From Loripinus fragilis (lineage: Eukaryota; Mollusca; Bivalvia; Lucinida; Lucinidae), in the NCBI GenBank assembly GCA_964019695.1, contig OZ026525.1, forward strand, positions 87,310,779-87,374,778: DNA of 64,000 nucleotides, in the 5' to 3' direction. Each line of letters begins with the position of its first letter. Within the stretch, counting starts at the first letter, position 1. The notes under the pieces are model-generated. The model was not told where the DNA came from. It worked only from the letters and a program-made list of their open reading frames with translations, and ran no database searches. Of this stretch, positions 1-11,112 are shown piece after piece. Both the position numbers and the translations under genes were made by a program.

Positions 1-554
1 TCCAGTGATACAGCATTATCTGTCTCTGGGTAAGTCGCACAGTAGTCAACCATATGATGCTAATATAGGTCCAATATGTTACAGGCAAAGATACAATGAT
101 ACTGCCTGATTAGGGTAACTCATTGTCACAGTCTTTGACCACTGGTAATTTTTCATGCTAATTTTGTGGTAAACTGATTTTTTTCTCAGAATTAATGTTT
201 TCAAAAAGTCGATCAGGACACTATCAAGTATCAAACAGTTTATTGTTCAGATTAGAATCGATAAAACATTGGTCCTAATCTTGGTCAAAATTTTTTGCAA
301 AGGCATCAGCAGACAATATTAGTCGCCACTAGTATTGAAATTACATCAATTACCTCTCATAATACTTGTATTGATGCATGTTGCCTGATAAACTTTGTCT
401 ATCTCACGGCATGTGCCTTTATCAGGTCATAATGATGTTGCACTTTTTGAATGACATCGCTTAAGACGCTGAATCAACACAAAAATAAAAAAATATGTCA
501 TGATCGCTAGTTTTATGAGTGAAACAACTAGTAAACTGATAAATAGAATACCAG
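1..554. other. No recognisable feature
   Basis: AT-rich non-coding sequence. Reading frames are short, with no domain signature. I see no repeat shared with the rest of the window except that the last bases lead into the inverted half-unit of the following array. Confidence 0.6.
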
Positions 555-1385
555 AGTCACGTCTTTTGATATAAAGTTTACCTGGCTCAGCTTTGAGAAT
601 GCATGTTGAATCGCTCTGCAAGGCTCGAGATGTCAACAAGCATTCTCAAAGCATGCCTGGTAAAATTGATATCAAAAGACACTCACCTAGTATCAAAAGA
701 CACTCACCTAGTATTCTCTATATCTCAGCAAGCCTTGCGATGTCAACATGTGTTCTCAAAGCCTTGCCTTGTAAACTTGATATCAAAAGCCACCTAGTGT
801 TCTCTTTATCTGGGCAAGTCTCGCGATGTCAACAAGCATTCTCAAAGCGTTGCCTGGTAAACTTGATATCAAAAGACACTCACCTAGTATTTTCTATGTC
901 TCGGCAAGCTTTGTGATGTCAACAAGCGTTCTCAAAGAGTTGCCGGGTAAACTTGATATCAAAAGACACTCACCTAGTATTCTCTATATATCGGCAAGCC
1001 TCAGGATGTCAACAAGCGTTCTCAAAGCCTTGCCTGGTAAACTTGATATCAAAAGACTCTCACCTAGTATTTTCTATGTCTCGGCAAGCTTTGTGATGTC
1101 AACAAGCATTCTCAAAGAGTTGCCCGGTAAACTTGATATCAAAAGACACTCACCTAGTATTCTCTATGTATCGGCAAGCCTCAGGATGTCAACAAGTGTT
1201 CTCAAAGCCTTGCCTGGTAAACTTGATATCGAAAAACACTCACCTAGTATTCTGTATATCTCGGCAAGCCTCCCGATCTCAAAGAGCATTCTCAAAGCCT
1301 TGCCTGGAAAACTTGATTCAAAAGACACTCACCTAATATTCTCTTTGTCTTGGCAAGCCTTGTGATGTCAACAAGCGTTCTCAAA
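555..1385 (+). repeat. 90-bp tandem array, about 9 units, open in one frame
   Basis: The landmark AACAAGCNTTCTCAAAG recurs at about 635, 745, 831, 921, 1011, 1101, 1191, 1281 and 1370, so the period is 90 bp except for two early units of 110 and 86. Ninety is a multiple of three, so one frame stays open (about 826-1365) and reads as a 30-residue repeat with KALPGKLDIKRHSPSI-like units. At the left border (about 560-605) part of the unit is present in inverted orientation, which gives a foldback edge. There is no signal peptide or known domain, so the open frame may be only a by-product of unit length. Confidence 0.9.
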
Positions 1386-1388
1386 GCC

Positions 1389-1460
1389 TTGCGCATGCTG
1401 GTCTGCGCCTTTGTTGTTCGCAAACACGGAAGACAGGTTTTCTCACGTCGAGGCCAATAT
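1389..1460 (+). repeat. Short dispersed repeat, copy 1
   Basis: About 70 bp containing GCTGGTCTGCGC, GTTGTTCGCAAA and TTTTCTCACGTCGAGGCC. A close second copy lies at 59354-59427 in the same orientation. It directly abuts the 90-bp array and may be the end of the mobile unit that carries the array. Family name unknown. Confidence 0.7.
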
Positions 1461-1691
1461 AGTGAAGGGTCACAGGTTAAAATTAAAAAAAAAATATTGT
1501 GTTCCATTCTCTGATGATTGATTTTTCTTAGAACAGTAGAAGTTCTTATTTAGGGATATCCAAAAAGTGTTAAGACAGTAAGCTCACATTGAAAATTTAT
1601 TTAGCTTGGCATATAAACTATTTCGTCTGGGTCTTTATATATTTTGCTCCACGCAGTTGAATAATGAATAGCCACAATCACTATATCAAAT

Positions 1692-1763
1692 GAATATGAC
1701 TAGAATCGTCAGATCCACAGACCAAAGACCAATCTATGGCACCATGGGGAAGAGACACAAAAC
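1692..1763 (-). repeat. Dispersed repeat family C, copy 1
   Basis: Reverse-strand copy of a ~70-bp sequence whose + form reads roughly CTCGTGGTGCCATGGGTTTG then TGTGATTGTGGTATTTCCTG. Other copies are at 12095-12163, 45731-45796, 57873-57937 and 60541-60618, with degenerate ones near 2250 and 2355. No tRNA A/B boxes are visible. It is probably part of a SINE or MITE. Confidence 0.6.
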
Positions 1764-2239
1764 ACAGACAAACACATGGCAGAAAGAAAACAAATTAAAG
1801 TTAAGTAGCCAGCTCTCTCTTCCTCAGCAAGATAAGGCTAAATAAAAATACCTGTGTTAAGGGTAACCTGACCCTACCTAAATTTACTGATGAAACATAA
1901 AAATATTTTTCAGGCTTCCTGGGAAAAAATATAATTTCATGCAATTTGAAATGCTAAAAAATAATTTAAAGAAATGTATGTCTACCCTACATAAATTTGT
2001 CAGACTCGTTACCTGAAACGCACTTATGTTTTTATTTGGCCTAATGGAAACTAAAAAATACACCATAAAAAACGGACCCAGCTCAAAGCACCCAGTGTGA
2101 TGTATCGGGAGCAACAAAAGTATTAAATAAAACAACATGATCACCACCTCGGAACCGACAGCACCTGAGGCCACCAGCGGACTTCAATTCATTTTATCTT
2201 CACTCTAGATTCTTTTTCTGTTAAAACTTACAAAAGGAC

Positions 2240-2460
2240 ACAGAAAAGTGAGTAGGATCAGCAAATACCATAATTGCATACTGCAGATCAAGCCCCAACA
2301 CTGTAAGGAACAGTCACAGAACACAATATATATATGTACAGTCACAAGACATCAGGAAGATCAGCGAATACCATAATTGCACACTGCAGATCAACCCACG
2401 ACACTGTAAGGAACAGCCACAGAACACAATATATAAATACAGTCACAAGACAGCAGGAAG
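2240..2460 (-). repeat. Tandem duplication of ~103 bp containing family C sequence
   Basis: Two adjacent ~103-bp units, each with ATCAGC(A/G)AATACCATAATTGC, then ACACTGTAAGGAACAG and ACAGAACACAATATAT, begin near 2253 and 2356. A partial third follows. Each contains a degenerate reverse-strand piece of repeat family C. No coding potential. Confidence 0.75.
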
Positions 2461-2559
2461 ACAGTTTAAGCAAGCAGCCCTCTCTTTCCCATTTAGATGA
2501 TTGTAAAACTAGAAAGGACACTTAGTACTATATAGCAAAACAAGAACCAACCACAGAAC

Positions 2560-3350
2560 CCCCACAAACAATTGGAACAAAAATGAATGATGAATCAACA
2601 ACAACAGAACCCCCACCTTAGAGGGGACGGCAGTCTCAATCACAGGCAATCTGCACGCACATTGGCCAATTCGATGGAATCAACCTCTGCTGTACATAGA
2701 GGGTCTACTTTTTATGAACTTTGATAACGTGACGTTGAGGTCACAGAAAGCATACCAACACAATAACAAGTTTGATTGCAGCGAAACAAACAGTTGCAAC
2801 ATTCCACAATAATCGTTGTAAAAAAGAAGATGTCATAGCAATATTTTATGGAACATAATAATTTTCATTTATTCTGCTGATAGAACTTTTCAGATGATCA
2901 AAATAATCAATTTTAACAGGGCTGAACCCACATGCTACAGAACTAATTTTCACTGCACCATATTCGGCAAACAAAATGGAGCTTTTTGGTACATAGTACT
3001 ACGCATAATGCTTCTTACATACACCAAACCATGATTCGATTCTTGAATTATGGTGGACTTTCCCGAATGAATCACAGGGGGACTTAAATGCACTTTTTTT
3101 ACGAAATCTTTGCCCCAGATTCTGTTGTTATTAACACAAAAAATGTTTAGATAACTTTTGCCATGTATCATCTACAAAACTGCATTAATTCTCAATTTAG
3201 ATTACAATGTTCAAATTGTTTCATCACTGGTATCTGATACTCTGTATTTTAACCCTTCCATGCTACTTTTGGGTGGAAATCCATATGCACTGTACCAACA
3301 CTTTCAGGAATGAGCTATCAACATATTTGTTTTTAAAAACCCATATATTT
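2560..3350. other. No recognisable feature
   Basis: AT-rich sequence with short shadow frames only. I found no repeat, tRNA-like box or protein signature I could support. Confidence 0.5.
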
Positions 3351-3356
3351 CTTAAA

Positions 3357-3560
3357 AGTAAGAAAGAGGGCAAAGATCAGGATTCGATACAATCAAGCAC
3401 CAGACCTGACCCAGGATACCAATGGAAAGTGACAACTACATAATTTGACCTCACAAACGAGAGCCAAGACGTCAGCCCTTTCCTAGCTGGTGACCACAAG
3501 TCATCATTTAACAAATGCGAACGAAAGCATAACAAAAACAAGAAATAACATACTAAACCA
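3357..3560 (-). repeat. Inverted copy of the Penelope-like 3' terminal sequence
   Basis: The sequence from GCAAAGATCAGGATTCGATA through GGTGACCACAAG is the reverse complement of 7540-7720 and is also homologous to 5940-6130. It is either an inverted pseudo-LTR of the element downstream or a separate severely 5'-truncated minus-strand insertion. No clear target duplication was found to decide between these. Confidence 0.75.
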
Positions 3561-3740
3561 TTTAATGTATTCAAAAGATGTGGAATGTGTCATAATGTTT
3601 CTAAATGCAATGCCAAGAAGTGTGTCTGTTGCACACATTTATGTACTAAAACTACCATTACATCCTTTGTAAATGGTAGACAGTTTTCCATAATCAATTA
3701 AAATGATATGGACTGAACTTCATCTGATCTGATTTATGTT

Positions 3741-6700
3741 ATAGCTTGAACTGAAATTATTAGTGGCATGCAATATGTTGGACAAACTGGCCGATCCCTT
3801 AAGACTAGGTTTCGTGAACACTTTCATAAATGAAAAAGCCTAAATAATTTGACACGTTTCTTTATACCCATTTCAAAATAATGGTCATTCACCTAATAAA
3901 ATTGTAATTCAACAATTTGAAAAAATTATATATGATCCAAACTCATCATCTGGATTAAAAAATATAAAGAGACATGAAACTGAACTAAAATGGATAAAAT
4001 TTTTGCAATCACCTTTTCTTTTAGGTTTAAATGACAACATATGCAATGAAGGTAATTTTTGTTAAATGCCCGGTTTGATGTTTTTTTCTCTTTTTGAACG
4101 TAAAAAATGTTAAAGTTGATCTCATGGTGAACGTAAAAATGGCAAAATTAAGCACAACATTTGTACTGAGAAACGCATAAATACTTTTCTAAAAGTTCTT
4201 TTTATAGCTTTAAATAATCATGGTCGGCATGGCTTACTTTCATATTTAAGTTCCTTGCCTATCTCAGTTTTACTTAATTTAGAGTTAGAGGCAAATAAAC
4301 TTTGTGATGGAGCTAACAAATGATATAAAGCATTTCTTCTTACAAGGTGTTATGGTCAACACTTCCTTAGTCCTTATATCGATTCTGAGGTCAACCATAA
4401 AAGACATTTTATCAAAAGTCCATTCATTAACAAAGGTATGGAGTTTATTGATTTACATAGTATCTTTAAGGATAATTCAGTGATTTCATCTATTCCAAAT
4501 TACTTTAATAATTCTGAAGCTCCAATCATTTGCTATAAATGTAACAAACCAATAAGGTCTTCTATATTTAAATTTAATATAATTGTTACTGATATAAATA
4601 TAGATTCTAATATTCCTGACTCCTGAGATTGTCAAAATTCTAATTAGTTATATCCCCCTGCAGGGCATTTGATTACAGGTAAACTAAATGTCATTCCTGA
4701 CGCTAGAGTAGCAATATTATTTCTAAAGGTCTAAATATAGATTTCCCTCTAATATTGATTTCCCTAAGAGTTGCAGAGAGATCATTGCTTCTTTATGACT
4801 TCAGTAATCGTTGGTGTGAACGAGAAAATGTTGAACCTGATGCCTTGAAGGAATGGAAGATTAACATTTTTAAAATTATTAATACTCCTATTTCATTTTA
4901 CTCTCGTAATACACATCTTTTACCCCCTAAACCTAAATCTTCTTTTCTTTATCTTAAACAAAGTATCCGGGATTTTCATATGAAATATGTTTTGGTTTCA
5001 GCAGATAAAGCTGCTAACAATGTTGTAGTTGTTTGACAATTGTATTATATTAATACTCTTAAACGTGGGCTTGTTGATACCAATGCCTATAAACTGCAGC
5101 CTTCTTTGAGTGAGAGGGTGGTTGTCGATGGGCATGGTTGTCATACAGCCCTACATTTTGGTGTCAAAGCTACAGAAAACCAAGACAGAGTTCCTACGTT
5201 GTACTGAATAACTAAACTCCATAAAACTCCTACAAAGCAAGATTTATAGCTAATTCTAGTTCATGTATGACAACAGAACTTTCTAAGTTGTTAACCTCAT
5301 GCCTTACAGCTGTTAAAACATGTTATAAATTACTGTGAAAAGGTATATGAGAGATCCGGTAAAAATCTATTTTGGTCTATTAAAAATTCAGGTGAAATTT
5401 TAGACAAACTTAAAGCTAAAGATTTCAATGCGACCAGATTTTTCTACTATTTACACTACTTTACCTCATAACTTAATTAATGATAAACTTATTAATCTTA
5501 TTGAAAGAACCTTCAATAGAAAAGGCTTTCCTTACCTTGCATGTAACGACAGAAACACACTTTTTACTTCGGAAAAACCTGATAAATATCATGCATGGTC
5601 TTGTCAAAATGTATGTGATGCGCTGACCTTTTTGTTGGACAACAATTTTATTGGATTTGGCACCAAGTTGTTAGACAAGTAGTTGGAATTCCTATGGGCA
5701 CTAATTGTGCTCCCCTGGTTGCCGATTTATTCCTGTTTTGTTATGAAAGGGACTTTATGATGTATGTCTCTTTCTGATGATAAGCAGGCCGATATTATTG
5801 ATGCTTTTAACACTATATCCAGATATTTGGACAATATTTTAAACATTAAAAATGTTAATTTTTACAATATGGTAAAAGTAAGTAAGGGTGCAAAGATCAG
5901 GAATCGATAAAATCAAGTACCACACCTAACAGTCAAATATAACCTGTAGAGCTCCAATTTAATAAAAGTAAGAAAGAGGGCAAAGATCAGGGATCGATAC
6001 AATCAAGCACCACATCTGACCCAGGATACCAATGGGAAAGCGAAAACGTCACAATAAGACATCACAAACGAGAGCCAAGAGGTCAGCCCTTTTTCCAGCA
6101 GGTGACCACAAGGCATCAACAAACAGACATGCATGAAAGCATAACAAAACAAGACAGAAATAACATAAATGATCCACAAAAAAGCACCGCCTTGGAACGG
6201 TCAGTATAAATAATTTGCTGGAGGGCTTAAACCCGTTTAACGGTTTAACCAACCTCACTCTTAGTTCAGATGTGGGTCAAGACACATAGATGTTTGGTTT
6301 GCATGATAGATCCCTAACTTATCAAAGCATAATCTCCAAGAAAATATAAATCAAGCTATGAAAATGAGATGAAGCAAAGATAAGGACACAACAGTAAATA
6401 AAACTGAATACCGGAGCAAGAGAAATCCAACAGGGAAACTCCAGTGGGCCGGACAACAGCCAAAGCATCAGGCCCCTACCATCTAATTAATAGATAATTC
6501 TTTAAGTAAGAACCGTCATCGAGTCTGAATTCCGACCAACAGTGTGCTGAAAAATTATCAGAGCCAACAATCTTCTTCAATCTATACACCAAGTCACCAT
6601 ATTAAACCTAAAACCTCTGATACCGAAGCTGCGTTTTTAGACTTGCATTTGTCAATTTCTAATGATATTGTTTCTACCAAAATTTATGCTAATGTGGCGA

Positions 6701-7205
6701 TTTTGGTTTTAAAATTGTCAATTTCCCATTTTTTAGATGGTGAATATCCATGCTCTACATCCAATGGAGTCTATATCTCTAAACTCATTCGTTTTGCTAG
6801 AGCATCAAGCCATGTTGCTGACTTCTGCACTTGCAATAAAACTTCTTAAACAAGGCTCTTGGTATCATAAACTTCGCAAAACCTTTTTCTAAATTTTATA
6901 GACAATATTATGATTTGATATCTAAATTCCAAGTTGGACTTAAATCTCTCTTGCGCCAAGGACTTTTGGAACCTGAATTCTATGGTGACTTGGTGATTAA
7001 GTTGAAGAAGATTTTTTGCTCTAATAAGTTTTCTGCGCAGTTCATTAAAATAATTTTCCAATATAAAAAGATTGGCTATAACACTAATGTATTGCAACAG
7101 ACTGCATGCTTGCTGGTTAACCCAATCATGGTTGGCAACTTTGCTTTCCACTTTAATTGCATGCTGGTGGGTCAGACTTCAGATTCTATGAGTGTTCTGA
7201 CTTAA
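3741..7205 (+). pseudogene. GIY-YIG / reverse transcriptase polyprotein of Penelope-like element
   Basis: Domains in order. The GIY-YIG core is at about 3765-3830 (QYVGQTGRSLKTRFREHF), with its C-terminal part near 3960-4050 (RHETELKWIKFLQSP, then GLN). A linker with CYKCNKPIRSSIF follows at about 4530-4580. The RT N-terminal motif VSADKAANNVVVV is near 4998. RT motif A is DFSTIYTTLP (about 5434), motif B is GIPMGTNCAPLVADL (about 5685), and motif C near 5822 reads YLDN instead of YLDD, so a catalytic aspartate is lost. After the insertion at 5880-6548 come TEAAFLDLHLSIS (about 6615) and the C-terminal part ending in TSDSMSVLT with a TAA stop at 7203-7205. Several frameshifts and stops occur, for example near 3836, 5037, 5215, 5410 and 5770. 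Confidence 0.8.
5880..6548 (-). mobile_element. 5'-truncated Penelope-like copy inserted in antisense
   Basis: This block is the reverse complement of the 3' end of the host element. Its right part (about 6400-6540) matches the end of the coding region and start of the 3' UTR (7165-7290), and its left part (5940-6260) matches 7430-7720. The first ~60 bp (5880-5940) is a partial tandem repeat of the extreme terminus. The element's RT reading frame resumes right after it, so it inserted into an existing copy. Confidence 0.75.
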
Positions 7206-7725
7206 TGACTTATCTATTGATGAGATGGTAGGAACCTCATGCTTTGGCTGTTGTCCCGCCCACCGGGGTTTACCTGTTGGATTTCTTTTGCTCCATTATT
7301 CAGTTTTATGTACTGTTGAGTCCTTATCTCTGCTTTATCTCCTTTTATATCTTGATTTATATGTTTTTGGAGATAGAGGTCTTTCATGCAAACAAAACAT
7401 CTATGTGTCTTGATCAACATCTCCACTATGGGTGAGGTTGACGCCGTGAAACCGGTTTAAGCCCTCCAGTAAAATATTTTTACTGACCATGTCAAGGCGT
7501 AACATCCTTTGTGGATGAATTGTGTTTTTGTGTCTTGTGTTTCTCATGCTTTTGCGTGTGTTCATTGATGCATTGTGGTCACCTGCTGGGAAAGGGCTGA
7601 TCTCTTGGCTCTTGTTGGTGACGTTTATTGTATTCTTGTTACTTTCCCTTGTGGTATCCTGGTTCAGGTGTGGTACTTGATTGTATCATTTCCTGATCTT
7701 TGTCATCGGTCTTTCTTTTAAACTG
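7206..7725 (+). repeat. 3' untranslated end of the Penelope-like element
   Basis: Non-coding terminal sequence after the RT stop. It matches, in reverse complement, the internal antisense fragment (5880-6548) and the 5' inverted block (3357-3560). A conserved stretch TTTAAGCCCTCCAG near 7457 pairs with CTGGAGGGCTTAAA near 6221. Confidence 0.75.
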
Positions 7726-8102
7726 GTTTCAAGGCGCGCCAATATCTCAAAAGGCTTTTGTTTTGTTTCGCTGTAAAACCCTCATTTTGCAATGTATAAA
7801 GTTAAAATCTTGTTCAAAATTGCATTTTGGTTTCATATTTGTTATTATTTGTTCAGTTGTATGTCATAAAAATATTTTTGCAACAAACATAAATGGCACA
7901 GATAAGACTGTATGTGATCATCTATGCTTTTGCTGTTGGAATAACCCAGATGTAGTGCGACATGATGAGGCATTTCATCAGGTCTACAATATCTGTCAAG
8001 GTACAAAAGATATTGCCATTGTTTTAATCTAAAAATTATAATCTGACACCCATAGACTATCCCAGCTTTATTGTATAAAACCAGAAGGAAAATCTATTAG
8101 TG
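7726..8102. other. No recognisable feature
   Basis: AT-rich spacer between the Penelope-like element and the large inverted-repeat structure. Nothing supported. Confidence 0.5.
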
Positions 8103-9428
8103 TAGGGGCCAAATCTCAAATTTTGAGTTCTGTTGCACCCCCAAGAAGAAAAACTTGGTCACTATATTCAGTCAGGGACATGTCTTGGGGCCTTAGAAAC
8201 CCATGTTTTGCTAAGTTTTCTGTCGTCAATTTTCTGTAAATGGCCTGTAACCAACGTTACCCTACTAACATAGAAAATGGTAGTATACAAAATACAAGAC
8301 TAATAAAATATTTTACAAAGTATCAATGAAATTATTTGAACTTTAAATGTTTGATCTAGTCATAAACATCAATTGCAGACATCTGTGAGATATATTTTTT
8401 CTCAACAGCGTGACATATGTTACATTTTATACGAAATTGCAGATAATGACTTTATAGATTGCATATGAGAATGAACCATGTTCCCAAACCGCAGGAAGAA
8501 ACACTTAGTTACTATTTTCAGTCAGGGACATGTCTTGTGGCTTTAGAAACCCATGATTTACTAAGATGTCTTCAGTCAATTGTCTGTAAATAGCCTGTAA
8601 TCAATGTTACCCTACTGACTTTAAAAATAGCAACACAAAATTCAAGACTAATTAGATATTTCCCAATAATATAAATGAAACTATTTGAGCTTTACATGTT
8701 TGAGCCAGACTTAAACATCAATTTGAGACATCTGTGGAGTGTATTTCTGCTGGTCATAGTTACTTACGATACATTTTTTCATGAAATTGCATATTATGAC
8801 TTTATAGATTACATATTAGAATAAACCATGTTCCCCAACCTTAAATATGTTATTAAGATCTCTATTCAAATGATGAATGTCCATTCTTACATATAAAAGC
8901 TGCTTATAACTTGTGAATGGCGATAGAGGTAGCAAAATAAACGTTTAAATATGCTTATTAGCACGTTACTTCTACTGGCGTACATATTTTCTATCTGACC
9001 TGATTTACATTGCATTAGAATGTATAATGTCTTCTTTCATCTCTGTCACAGTGAAATAAAATAATAATTTAATACACAGAGTCAACGACGATGGAAAGTT
9101 TGTTGCTGTTGATATATAAAAGGTAACGTAGGTAACAGCATTGTCCTTTGCATAAATAGATAAAAACACTAAAGTGTGGAAAGTAGACTCAAATTCTTCC
9201 TTAGCCTGACGACATAGCCTGTCGACAAGGTTATATTTGACTCTACTCTCTATCTTTTTTTTTAAAATAACTTCAATTATAGTCAAATTATTCTAAACAA
9301 ACAATAAAATAAGAGAGTTTTGCAATTTTGATTGATTCTGTTACTTTGATATGACAGTTTGCAGATTTTTTACCAATGGTTCATAACAATAAACATAATA
9401 TCAACTTCATGATTCAAATATTGGACTG
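8103..9428 (+). repeat. Left inverted arm of the foldback structure
   Basis: Contains two tandem subunits, each with GAAGAAA(A)AC near the start, then TCAGTCAGGGACATGTCTTG and GTTACCCTACT. Near-palindromes of the type GTAAC(N)TACGTTAC recur in the structure (about 8415, 9121, 9712, 12257, 12863, 13228, 13588). Confidence 0.8.
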
Positions 9429-9840
9429 AATGTTTTATTACATTTCCTGTTGTCAAACTTTTAATAGGCTTGTAAATTATGCTACCATATGAAATCAGGA
9501 TATAAAATATGTAAGCCAGTAAAAGTTACATGCTAAAAAGCGTATTTAAATATTTATTTCACTACAGTTACAAGTTATAAACAGCTGCAAATATGTTAAA
9601 ATGGTAATTTGCCATTATAATAGAGACCAACATTATAAAATTTAGGATTGGGAACATGTTTTATTCGAATATGCATTTAAAAAGTCAGTATCTGCATTTT
9701 TGTATAAAACGTAACATACGTAACGCTGACGAGCAGAAACCAATCTCACATATGTCTGCAATTAGTATTTATGTGTAGGTCAACTATTTAAAGCTCAAAT
9801 AAGTTCATTGATACTATTGGAAAATATCCTATGGGGGTAA
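9429..9840 (-). repeat. Extra inverted subunit inside the loop
   Basis: About 9645-9835 runs in the same orientation as the right arm (compare 13170-13345) and opposite to the left arm. Shared landmarks include TGTAAC/CGTAAC before TACGTAAC, and TATTGGAAAATATC. Confidence 0.65.
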
Positions 9841-10304
9841 GTGTGTCTTGGTTGGTCTTTCGGTGACAAAGGCTCTTAATAAGGTTATTCAGCGATGTAA
9901 ACATGCTACGCATGCAGCTGTCATGCACCACATTGGATCAGCTGACAGCTTCATTGTATACCTAGTCTTTCATCAGTTGATTAGAGGTCATAACTCATGT
10001 TTTGAGAAATTACATCACAAAAGATTTGTCTAATACAAATTTACAAACACAATTAATGTTTTAATATTTCTGATTTGCATGATGAAGAAAACAATCCCTT
10101 AGTTGGGATGCTCGCCATCCTAACATATAATGAATCTGTTTTTCAACCATATCAGTTTGCTGAAACAGTGATTTGTTGCATATAAGGTTTGTCTTTATAT
10201 TACAGTATCATATTAAATGTATTAACCAGTGCAATATACAAGATTAGCTAGCACTTGTAACTGGCAACATACAGTACTAAATATTTGTAATCTTAATATG
10301 GCAC

Positions 10305-11104
10305 TAGGGCTGCCACGTTTACGAAATTTGGTAAACGTTTACACGAGTTCCAATAACCGAAACGATGCCGTTTACACGTTACTTCCAGATTGATTTCTTT
10401 CCATTATGCAGCTCCGTAAAATCGCCGATATTTCTCATAAAAAACCTTTGAAAAATGTACCTTGTGCAAATATTCGAAATAGTTTTTGGTTGGGTGTTGT
10501 GATAGAACTCATATCAAGTAATAGGAAAGTGATTGCATCATGCGCAGACTCGTACATTACGGAAATTTTCCTTCAATGGCAAGCGTGTAATTAATGAGTG
10601 GACACACACAAGACATAACTGCGAATCGTCACGTACGCATCAATACACACGCGGACAGGAAGTAAACAAAAAAAAACTTTCACATGCGTCTCCTCTTTAG
10701 TAACTGTTAAAAATGCAGCAATATAATTGTCCCAAGCAGTGGCTGAGTGAGACAATATTCGGGACATTGTTATTGTCTGTTGTCACATAATGTATCTTCC
10801 GCTGCAATAAGAATTACGGCGGACATGCTCAACAGTTGAGCATGTCCGCCGTAATTTCAAATTGCAGCGGAAGATACATTATCAAATACAGCCGAATCTT
10901 AGAAAACAAACAATTTGATTGAGGATGCAGATCGAGATGGAACGTATTATTGTTAAAAAGACTATTTTTCATTAGGAAATGCTATTAATAAACCACGACG
11001 CTGGCCACGTGCTAAAGTTCGTGTAAACGGTATGACAATTTTGTAAACGTTTATTGCAGAAACACGAAACGGTGCCGTTTACACGTGTAAACGTGGCAGC
11101 CCTA
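10305..11104. mobile_element. Non-autonomous hAT-like transposon, 800 bp
   Basis: Terminal inverted repeats TAGGGCTGCCACGTTTAC match exactly at both ends. The flanks are an exact 8-bp duplication, TATGGCAC, at 10297-10304 and 11105-11112. An 8-bp duplication with a (C/T)AGGG-type terminus is the hAT signature. Subterminal GTAAACG and GCCGTTTACACG repeats occur at both ends. No transposase is encoded. The centre holds a long palindrome at 10787-10882. Confidence 0.9.
10787..10882. repeat. Near-perfect palindrome in the hAT-like element
   Basis: The arms begin ATAATGTATCTTCCGCTGCA and meet at CTCAACAGTTGAG. They match over nearly 48 bp each, with a short mismatched patch (TAAG versus TGAA). 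It could form a strong cruciform or hairpin. No coding capacity. Confidence 0.9.
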
Positions 11105-11112
11105 TATGGCAC

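Larger units (their letters stand above)
3357..7725 (+). mobile_element. Penelope-like element, permuted (Naiad-type), degenerate
   Basis: Retroelement relic. Its coding part (3741-7205) starts with a GIY-YIG endonuclease and continues into a Penelope-type reverse transcriptase. Canonical Penelope elements have the endonuclease C-terminal to the RT; permuted elements with it N-terminal are known as Naiad in animals and Chlamys in algae. The coding region is bounded by an inverted terminal copy at 3357-3560 and by its 3' UTR at 7206-7725, and these match each other in reverse complement (about 75-80% by eye). A second, inverted fragment interrupts it at 5880-6548. No intact frame remains, so it is inactive. 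Confidence 0.75.

Noticed and set aside
555..1385. Possible CRISPR array (regularly spaced repeats)
   Set aside because: The whole 90-bp unit is repeated with no variable spacers, there are no cas genes, and the window is clearly eukaryotic repeat DNA.
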